Assembly (NCBI GenBank): GCA_027391075.1
Contig: DAHYHI010000135.1
Coordinates: forward strand, 1-64,000
From: JAJZAM01 sp027391075
GTDB lineage: Bacteria; Actinomycetota; Acidimicrobiia; Acidimicrobiales; Palsa-688
DNA length: 64,000 nt
Reading direction: 5' to 3'
Each line of letters begins with the position of its first letter. Positions within the stretch are counted from its first letter, which is position 1. The position numbers were made by a program, and so were the translations under genes. The notes below the pieces were generated by a model. That model saw only the letters and a program-made list of their open reading frames with translations, was not told the origin of the DNA and made no database searches. Positions 58,309-64,000 of this stretch are shown here, one piece after another.

Positions 58309-59292
58309 GTGCCCTACCCTGCCGTCCGGATGCGCCGTTTGCGCTCGAACCGGCTTATACGTGACATGGTCGCCGAGACCTCGCTCAGCCCAAGGGATCT
58401 GATCGCGCCCCTATTCGTCAGGGAAGGGATAGAAGAGCCTCAGGAGATCCCTTCCCTGCCCGGCGTCGTCCAGCACAGCCTTGCCAGCCTTCGCTCGGAG
58501 GCCAAACGCCTCGTATCGCTTGGCGTGCCAGCAGTAGTCCTCTTCGGTGTTCCCGCCGCCAAGGATCCCGAGGGGCTCGCCGCCTCCGACCCGGCCGGCA
58601 TAGTGCAGGTGGCGCTCGAAAGCCTCGCCGAGGATCTCGGCGACCGCTTGCTTAGGATCGCAGACCTGTGCTTGGACGAGTACACCGACCACGGCCACTG
58701 CGGTTTGCTCGACAGCCAGGGGGGGGTCGACAACGACGCCACTTTGGAGCGTTACTGCACGACCGCTCAGGTCCAGGCGAGAGCAGGAGCCCATCTCGTC
58801 GCCCCGTCTGGGATGATGGACGGCCAAGTAGGGGCGATCAGGAAGGCTCTCGACGACGACGGTCACACCGGCGTCGGTGTGCTCGCCTACGCCGCGAAAT
58901 ACGCCTCGGCCCTCTACGGTCCGTTCCGGGACGCAGTCGACGTGGAGATAGCAGGGGGAGGGGATCGCCGGGGTTACCAGCAGAACCCTGCGAACAAGCG
59001 CGAAGCTCTCCGAGAGGTTCAGCTCGACATCGACGAGGGAGCTGACATTGTGATGGTGAAGCCGGCCTTGTCATACCTCGATGTCATATCCGAGGTCAGG
59101 CGCCGTTTCGACGTGCCCGTCGCCGCGTACCATGTGAGCGGCGAGTACGCGATGGTGAAAGCCGCCGCCGAGAGGGGCTGGATCGACGGAGAGGCGGTCG
59201 CCTTGGAGCAGACGCTCGCCATAAAGCGGGCGGGAGCTGACATGATCCTCACCTACTTCGCAGCCGAACTGGCGGAGGCCCTCGGTGCCTGA
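58309..59292 (+). CDS. hemB: delta-aminolevulinic acid dehydratase (porphobilinogen synthase)
   Basis: The 327-residue protein has RMRRLRSNRLIRDMVAETSL, SPRDLIAPLFVREGIEEPQE, DEYTDHGHCGLLDSQGGVDN, the Lys pair within AAKYASALYGPFRDAV and MVKPALSYLDVISEVR (Schiff base), and AAYHVSGEYAMVKAAAERGW. It condenses two aminolevulinates to porphobilinogen. The metal-binding region lacks the three-Cys zinc signature, so Mg2+ dependence is likely. The start is GTG after a GGGGGG run. hemL overlaps its end by 8 bases. Confidence 0.95.
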   Translation: MPYPAVRMRRLRSNRLIRDMVAETSLSPRDLIAPLFVREGIEEPQEIPSLPGVVQHSLASLRSEAKRLVSLGVPAVVLFGVPAAKDPEGLAASDPAGIVQVALESLAEDLGDRLLRIADLCLDEYTDHGHCGLLDSQGGVDNDATLERYCTTAQVQARAGAHLVAPSGMMDGQVGAIRKALDDDGHTGVGVLAYAAKYASALYGPFRDAVDVEIAGGGDRRGYQQNPANKREALREVQLDIDEGADIVMVKPALSYLDVISEVRRRFDVPVAAYHVSGEYAMVKAAAERGWIDGEAVALEQTLAIKRAGADMILTYFAAELAEALGA

Positions 59293-60556
59293 CCCCGCTG
59301 TCCCGGCACATGGGACACTTGGCTCGGACGAGCTGTTCTCCCGGGCGGTAGGAGTGATACCCGGAGGCGTCAACTCGCCGGTGAGAGCGTTCAAGTCCGT
59401 CGGGGGAACCCCCTACTTCGTCGAGCGGGCCGAGGGCGCATACGTCTGGGACGTCGACGGCAACCGCTACATCGACTTCGTGCAGTCCTACGGAGCTTCT
59501 ATCCTCGGCCACGCCCATCCGGCTGTCGTCGAAGCCGTCAGCCGTGCGGCCGGTCACGGCACCAGCTACGGCGCTCCCACTCGGGGCGAGGTGCTCTTGG
59601 CGGAGGAGATCTCGTCTCGCGTCCCCGGAGCCGAGATGGTGCGCCTGGTTAATAGCGGTACCGAAGCTACGATGTCCGCTCTGCGCGTCGCTCGCGCTGC
59701 GACAGCACGCGATCGCGTCGTCACCTTCGCCGGGTGCTACCACGGCCACAGCGACGGCCTCCTAGCAAGCGGAGGTTCCGGCGTGGCAACGCTGGGGCTC
59801 GCGTCGTCGGCCGGCGTAACCAAAGCAGCTGTATCTGACACGCTTGTCGCCCCCTACAACGTCGTACCAGTCCTAGACGAACTGGTCGCAGCGGTGATCG
59901 TCGAACCGGTTGCAGCGAACATGGGGCTGGTCGCTCCAGCCCCGGGTTTCCTGGAGGGGTTGCGATCCGAGTGCGACCGAGTCGGCGCCTTGCTCATCTT
60001 CGACGAGGTGATCACGGGTTTCCGGCTTTCATACGGCGGAGCAGCCGAGCTCACCGGGGTAGCCCCCGACCTGTGGTGCTTCGGCAAGGTGATCGGGGGC
60101 GGTTTACCGCTAGCAGCTTTCGCCGGCCGCCGTAAGCTGATGGAGTACTTGGCACCGGTCGGACCGGTTTACCAGGCTGGCACTCTGTCAGGTAACCCTC
60201 TCGCCACCGCAGCCGGCCTCGCGGTGCTCGCAGCGCTCGACCGTGACGCCTACGAGGAGCTCGCCCGGCGGGTAGGTCGTTTCGCTCGGATGGTCGCGGA
60301 CGCAGCCGGACCGGGCGTGCAGGTTCCGGCGTATCGAAGCCTGGTAGGAGTCTTTTTTGGGGATACTCCCGTGGTCGACTTCACCGGGGCGACGGCCTCA
60401 GCGTCGACCGGCCGCTACCCGGCCTTGATGCACGGCCTGCTCGACCGAGGTGTCGCCATAGCCCCCGGGGCGTACGAGGTGATGTTTCCCAGCCTGGCCC
60501 ACAGCGACGACGATTACGAGCGCGCAGCAGAGGCGTTCGCTGCTGTCACCTCCTAG
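59285..60556 (+). CDS. hemL: glutamate-1-semialdehyde 2,1-aminomutase
   Basis: The 423-residue PLP enzyme has VIPGGVNSPVRAFKSVGGTP, YVWDVDGNRYIDFVQSYGAS, RLVNSGTEATMSALRVARAA, CYHGHSDGLLASGGSGVATL, IFDEVITGFRLSYGGAAELT, the PLP lysine in CFGKVIGGGLPLAAFAGRRK and YQAGTLSGNPLATAAGLAVL. It converts glutamate-1-semialdehyde to 5-aminolevulinate. GTG overlaps the hemB stop. This is the true hemL, in contrast to the class III aminotransferase at 19396-20733. Confidence 0.96.
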   Translation: MPDPAVPAHGTLGSDELFSRAVGVIPGGVNSPVRAFKSVGGTPYFVERAEGAYVWDVDGNRYIDFVQSYGASILGHAHPAVVEAVSRAAGHGTSYGAPTRGEVLLAEEISSRVPGAEMVRLVNSGTEATMSALRVARAATARDRVVTFAGCYHGHSDGLLASGGSGVATLGLASSAGVTKAAVSDTLVAPYNVVPVLDELVAAVIVEPVAANMGLVAPAPGFLEGLRSECDRVGALLIFDEVITGFRLSYGGAAELTGVAPDLWCFGKVIGGGLPLAAFAGRRKLMEYLAPVGPVYQAGTLSGNPLATAAGLAVLAALDRDAYEELARRVGRFARMVADAAGPGVQVPAYRSLVGVFFGDTPVVDFTGATASASTGRYPALMHGLLDRGVAIAPGAYEVMFPSLAHSDDDYERAAEAFAAVTS

Positions 60557-60590
60557 AGCCGCTAACTTCGTCATCGCGCGCCGCTTCGAG

Positions 60591-60611
60591 TCTCCGGCCG
60601 ATTCGACCGGA
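60591..60611. terminator. hairpin between convergent hemL and the reductase gene
   Basis: CTCCGGCCGA and TCGACCGGAG form a stem with nine of ten pairs around a minimal loop, 35 bases after the hemL stop. There is no T tract. Its location between convergent genes supports a terminator role. Confidence 0.4.
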
Positions 60612-60624
60612 GCGTGGGTCGACT

Positions 60625-61941
60625 TCAGGCGGCGGGCACGAGGCGGGCGAGTCCCACAAGGGCCTTGTAGGCCGCCTCGGCCGGTCCGAGCTCGTCAGGG
60701 CGCAGAATGTTGGCCATTATCCTGAGGACCCATTCCATCAAGCTGCGGCTGTGCATGCCGGTGCCTACGAGGACTTTCATGATCTCAGGGTGGCCGATGA
60801 CGTGCACGAACGCACGCGCCACTCTGTAGTAGAGGTCGAACTCGTCGTGAAGCCGCTGCTCGTAGCCGCGCAGTGCCATCCCGTCCCCGGACTCCAACGC
60901 GCAAGCTACGGCATCCGCAGCGTAGCGGCCGGACTCGTAGGCGTACGCAATGCCCTCGCCATTGAAAGGGTTGATGGTCCCTCCGGCATCTCCTGTGACC
61001 AGCCAGGTCGGGCCGCTGCGGGGCCCGACCGACAGGCCCATCGGCAGCCTGCCCCCCGTGGCTGGGCCGCAGGCCGTCTCAGGGCGGATATCCCACGACG
61101 GCGGAGCGTACTCGGCGAAGCTTGCCAGCAGGTGCGACGTGTTGACCGCCTTCCACTGGTTGAAAGTCGAGAGCAGACCGACACCGACGTTGATTCGTCC
61201 GTCGCCGACGGGGAAGATCCAGCCGTAACCAGGCAGCACGTTCCCTGCTTTGTCCCTGATGTCCAGCCAGCTATCGATCCACGGCTCGTCGTGGCGGGGC
61301 GAGTACCAGTACCCGCGGATGGCCATGCCGAGAGGGTAGGAGCGGTTGCGTGAAGTCCCTAGGCTGCGCCCAAAACGAGAGTTCGCCCCGTCGGCTACCA
61401 CCGTGTAGCGGGATCGGATAGCCACCAAGTCCGCCCCTGGGCCGCTCGCCTTGGAGCGCACGCGCGCCCCCCGGAGGATGCCCCGCTCCAAGATCGGCTC
61501 GACCGCCTCGGTGCCGTCCCAGATCACTGCGCCCGCCTTAGCTGCTCTCGAAGCGACGAGAGCGTCCAGGTCTTTGCGGGTGATCACGTATCCGTAACCG
61601 GGAAGCTCGGGGTGGGAGGGCCACGACAACTCCAAGGTGTGACCGAAACCGTGCGAACGAAGACCGCTGTAGCGGTGACCCGCAGCGGCAAGTTCGTCTC
61701 GCAGTCCCATGTCTTCTAACTGGCGGACTGAGCGGGGCGTCAAGCCGTCACCGCAGGTCTTCTCGCGAGGGTACGTCTTACGTTCGACGAGGACCACGTC
61801 GTGGCCCGCACTTGCCAGCCAGTACGCGCACGCGGCGCCTGACGGTCCGCCCCCTACCACCAAGACGTCGCAGCAACGCGAGGACACTTCGCCAGCTTCG
61901 CTCACCCCCGACACGCTACCGGACCGTCCGAGATATGCCAC
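60625..61941 (-). CDS. geranylgeranyl-reductase-family FAD enzyme (probable menaquinone reductase)
   Basis: The 438-residue flavoprotein has the dinucleotide-binding motif DVLVVGGGPSGAACAYWLAS, LVERKTYPREKTCGDGLTPR, YTVVADGANSRFGRSL, YGWIFPVGDGRINVGVGLL and LVTGDAGGTINPFNGEGIAY AYESG. The family reduces isoprenoid side chains, as MenJ does for menaquinone in mycobacteria. Its divergent position next to the nuo operon, which reduces menaquinone, supports that role. TTG, GTG or ATG starts near 61890-61941 are possible; conserved sequence begins about residue 24. Confidence 0.88.
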   Translation of the reverse strand: MAYLGRSGSVSGVSEAGEVSSRCCDVLVVGGGPSGAACAYWLASAGHDVVLVERKTYPREKTCGDGLTPRSVRQLEDMGLRDELAAAGHRYSGLRSHGFGHTLELSWPSHPELPGYGYVITRKDLDALVASRAAKAGAVIWDGTEAVEPILERGILRGARVRSKASGPGADLVAIRSRYTVVADGANSRFGRSLGTSRNRSYPLGMAIRGYWYSPRHDEPWIDSWLDIRDKAGNVLPGYGWIFPVGDGRINVGVGLLSTFNQWKAVNTSHLLASFAEYAPPSWDIRPETACGPATGGRLPMGLSVGPRSGPTWLVTGDAGGTINPFNGEGIAYAYESGRYAADAVACALESGDGMALRGYEQRLHDEFDLYYRVARAFVHVIGHPEIMKVLVGTGMHSRSLMEWVLRIMANILRPDELGPAEAAYKALVGLARLVPAA

Positions 61942-61992
61942 CTGCAGGCCGGATTGGCGGGCTTAGTACCCGGAGGCACTAGCATCGAAGGA

Positions 61993-62529
61993 GTGGAGCA
62001 GTACCTTCCCATCTTGTTGTTGCTCGTCTTGGTGGCCCTTTTCTCTATCGGGTCGGCAGCGGCTTCCCGGGTTCTCGGTCCGAAGAGGCGGCCTACTGCG
62101 GCTAAAGCCGGCGCCTATGAGTCCGGCATCGCGCCTCGCTACAAGGCGGCTTCGCGCTTCTCGGTCCGTTTCTACATGGTGGCGATGATCTTCATCATCT
62201 TCGACATAGAAGTGATCTTCTTGTACCCGTGGGCGGTTATGTACCACCAACTGTCGACTTTCGGGTTGGCGGAGATGGGTACTTTCGCGGCGGTCGTCTT
62301 CGTAGCCTTCGCATACTTGGTCTCTCACGGAGCTCTCGACTGGGGTCCGGGAGCCAAGCGCGGAGGACGCGCCCCCCTCTCGTTGTCGCGCAGCACCACG
62401 TCGACTGTACGAAGGGTCCCACGCCCCGCCGAGCTCGCACAGGGCGCACAGCCGCGCCCTGTGGATTCGACTGCGGGTACAGCCGAGCGTCCCGGGGTCC
62501 GCCTGTCCGAGCCTGCAAGAACCGCCTGA
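61993..62529 (+). CDS. nuoA: NADH-quinone oxidoreductase subunit A
   Basis: The 178-residue product has three transmembrane helices: LPILLLLVLVALFSIGSAAA, FYMVAMIFIIFDIEVIFLYP (with the conserved FDIEVIF) and FAAVVFVAFAYLVSHGALDW. It is longer than the usual 120-145 residues because of a hydrophilic C-terminal tail of about 50 residues (SRSTTSTVRRVPRPAELAQG and beyond). GTG 61993 is preferred on homology. A GGAGG site further upstream (61974-61978) is spaced for ATC 61986, and TTG 61954 is also open, so the start is not settled. First gene of the nuo operon. Confidence 0.88.
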   Translation: MEQYLPILLLLVLVALFSIGSAAASRVLGPKRRPTAAKAGAYESGIAPRYKAASRFSVRFYMVAMIFIIFDIEVIFLYPWAVMYHQLSTFGLAEMGTFAAVVFVAFAYLVSHGALDWGPGAKRGGRAPLSLSRSTTSTVRRVPRPAELAQGAQPRPVDSTAGTAERPGVRLSEPARTA

Positions 62530-62547
62530 GGAGAAGCTAGACAAGTT

Positions 62548-63093
62548 ATGGGACTGGAGAACCTTCAACACAACTTCCTCACCGGGACACTTGAGGGCAT
62601 GGTCAAGTGGGCTCGGGCTTCGAGCTCGTGGGGTGCGAACTTCGGCTTGGCCTGCTGCGCCATCGAAATGATGGCCAGCGGCGCGGCCAACTTCGACCTT
62701 GCCCGCTTCGGCATGGAAGTCTTTCGTGCCTCCCCGCGCCAGGCTGACGTCATGATCGTGGCCGGTCGAGTCAGCCAGAAGATGGCACCGGTGCTACGAC
62801 AGGTCTACGACCAGATGGTCGAACCCAAGTGGGTCATCTCGATGGGCGTCTGCGCCAGCACCGGCGGGATGTTCAACAACTACGCGATCGTCCAAGGCGT
62901 CGACCAGATCGTACCGGTGGACGTCTACGCCCCGGGCTGTCCTCCCGGACCGGAGACTCTCATACACTCGATCCTCACATTGCACCAAAAGATCAGAACC
63001 GGCGAGATCACCCGACGCTCCTCCGCCGAGCCTGGCGCTGGCGTTCACCTGGGCGAACCTGACAGCCGCCGTGCCCTTCGGGTCAAGGTTTGA
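62548..63093 (+). CDS. nuoB: NADH-quinone oxidoreductase subunit B
   Basis: The 181-residue peripheral-arm subunit binds the N2 4Fe-4S cluster: the adjacent Cys pair in FGLACCAIEMMASG, GRVSQKMAPVLRQVYDQMVE, Cys in SMGVCASTGGMFNNYA and Cys in YAPGCPPGPETLIHSILTLH are present. Start ATG lies 18 bases after nuoA with GAGGAGAAG upstream. Its TGA overlaps the nuoC ATG (TGATG). Confidence 0.96.
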   Translation: MGLENLQHNFLTGTLEGMVKWARASSSWGANFGLACCAIEMMASGAANFDLARFGMEVFRASPRQADVMIVAGRVSQKMAPVLRQVYDQMVEPKWVISMGVCASTGGMFNNYAIVQGVDQIVPVDVYAPGCPPGPETLIHSILTLHQKIRTGEITRRSSAEPGAGVHLGEPDSRRALRVKV

Positions 63094-63590
63094 TGGCCGA
63101 GGAGTTGATAAGCGCCGAGCCTCGCCTGCTGCACGGGTGCCCACTTGTGGAGTCGGCCGGGTCTTACGTCGTGCACTGCAATCGGGACTCGTACTACGAG
63201 CTTTGCTCGCACCTTCGCGACGACGGTTACATGATGCCCGTGGGCGTGGCAGGTGTCGACTACCTGACCCACCCAGGCAGGGACCTGCCTGCCGGCATCG
63301 GGGCTGAGCGCTTCGAGGTGGTCGTAGAGCTTCTGTCCTTGGCAGCTCACAAGCGGATCCGGGTGCGTTGTCAAGTGCCCGAAGCCGATCCTACTCTCCC
63401 GAGCCTTTTCGAGCTGTGGCCGGGGACCGAGGCGCACGAACGGGAAACCTACGACATGTTCGGAGTGGTCTTTCAGGGTCACCCCGACATGTCCCGTATC
63501 TTGATGCCCGAGGACTGGGAAGGCCACCCGCTGCGAAAGGATTACGAGACCGGTGAGATTCCGGTCCAGTTCAAAGAGGCACGGAGATGA
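63093..63590 (+). CDS. nuoC: NADH-quinone oxidoreductase subunit C
   Basis: The 165-residue product has the 30-kDa subunit core: YELCSHLRDDGYMMPVGVAG, VVVELLSLAAHKRIRVRCQV, SLFELWPGTEAHERETYDMF (the diagnostic ERExxDxxG helix), GVVFQGHPDMSRILMPEDWE and GHPLRKDYETGEIPVQF. ATG 63093 is used; TTG 63090 is in frame just before. ATGA overlap with nuoD indicates translational coupling. Confidence 0.95.
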   Translation: MAEELISAEPRLLHGCPLVESAGSYVVHCNRDSYYELCSHLRDDGYMMPVGVAGVDYLTHPGRDLPAGIGAERFEVVVELLSLAAHKRIRVRCQVPEADPTLPSLFELWPGTEAHERETYDMFGVVFQGHPDMSRILMPEDWEGHPLRKDYETGEIPVQFKEARR

Positions 63591-64000
63591 CCGAACCGGG
63601 GATTGTGGCTGACCCGCCGCCCAGCGCAGAGGCTGCCGCTGACGACACGACGAGCGCCCCTGAGGCCGCCAAGCCGAGCCTGCTCGACAGGCTACTTGGC
63701 CGTGTGCCAGCTTCGACCACGGCCATGGACGTGATGCTCCAAGCTAAGACAGGCGAGGGGAGCCAGGAGCTAGAGCCACGCCACGCGAGCAGCCCGACCC
63801 AGTACGAGATCGAGACCGGTTCGCGCCTAGCGCTAGCCGAAGGGGTCAGTCTTGACCGAGGAGACCTTGACGTGGAGGTCCCCGAAGACGAGAGCATGAT
63901 CTTGAACCTCGGACCGTCGCACCCTTCCACCCACGGAGTGCTCAGGGTGATGGTCGAGATAGACGGCGAGACCGTGCTGCGTACCAAGCCGGTGATTGGA
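63587..64000 (+). CDS. nuoD: NADH-quinone oxidoreductase subunit D, N-terminal part (runs off the right edge)
   Basis: From ATG 63587 the frame has 138 codons in the window. The first ~100 residues are an acidic, Ala/Ser-rich region with no recognised domain (DPPPSAEAAADDTTSAPEAA, then SLLDRLLGRVPAS). The conserved NuoD start follows: MILNLGPSHPSTHGVLRVMV EIDGETVLR. Typical NuoD proteins reach GPSHPSTHG about 20-30 residues from the start, so there is an unusual N-terminal extension of roughly 80 residues, or an internal start. The quinone-site loop GPSHPSTHG is intact. Confidence 0.9.
   Translation, partial: MTEPGIVADPPPSAEAAADDTTSAPEAAKPSLLDRLLGRVPASTTAMDVMLQAKTGEGSQELEPRHASSPTQYEIETGSRLALAEGVSLDRGDLDVEVPEDESMILNLGPSHPSTHGVLRVMVEIDGETVLRTKPVIG

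Noticed and set aside
1..64000. CRISPR arrays, prophage genes, integrases, attachment sites, rRNA or tRNA genes
   Set aside because: No regularly spaced repeats, no phage structural or integrase genes, and no cloverleaf candidates were found by eye.

Overview
The window reads as a high-GC actinobacterial chromosome segment. Supporting genes are coproheme decarboxylase HemQ, a MshA-like glycosyltransferase, an RsiG-type c-di-GMP anti-sigma factor, Rex next to a heme operon, glucosyl-3-phosphoglycerate synthase, and a geranylgeranyl-reductase-family gene beside nuoABCD. Many genes start with GTG or TTG, and several look leaderless. A lineage such as the Acidimicrobiia would fit, but that placement is an inference from gene content.

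Layout. (1) 1-2660 is an eroded region: the N-terminus of a ClC channel runs off the left edge, followed by an IS3 transposase stub fused to a quinone-oxidoreductase fragment, unrecognised fragments, and a decayed VapBC toxin-antitoxin pair. (2) 2665-26604 is a catabolic island: a PucR regulator, an M20 peptidase, an ABC importer split around the island, and a long, mostly translationally coupled minus-strand operon. In transcription order the operon encodes an acyl-CoA ligase, a class III aminotransferase, an M1 aminopeptidase, an MlrC-like M81 peptidase, an asparaginase, two serine beta-lactamase-fold hydrolases, a GNAT, an N-succinylamino-acid-racemase-like enolase and a second M20 hydrolase. 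(3) 26721-32230 continues the theme with methylmalonate/malonate-semialdehyde dehydrogenase, an omega-amino-acid aminotransferase and 5-oxoprolinase PxpA/PxpBC. (4) 32417-42016 holds a LytR_C protein, trehalose genes otsB/otsA, glycerate kinase, a lone form-II CoxL-like oxidoreductase, two GT4 glycosyltransferases and gpgS. (5) 42060-51353 holds housekeeping genes: SAM riboswitch-thrC-moaD, CIRCE-groEL, hemQ, a lone carboxyltransferase, a histidine phosphatase, a second moaD, rsiG, an HTH regulator and mshA-like. (6) 51527-60556 carries proC, rex and the C5-pathway heme/siroheme set (met8-like, hemA, hemC, cobA-hemD, hemB, hemL), with an hsp20/hspR-like pair inserted. (7) 60625-64000 has a menaquinone-reductase-like gene and the start of the nuo operon.

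The most interesting region is the catabolic island. The genes can be read as one route: import, then hydrolysis of peptides that contain unusual residues (MlrB-like, MlrC-like, M1, M20 and asparaginase enzymes), then conversion of D- to L-amino acids through N-acylation, racemisation and deacylation (GNAT, NSAR, M20), then transamination and CoA activation of the carbon skeletons. The individual family calls are firm. The integrated pathway is a hypothesis that the sequence alone cannot prove.
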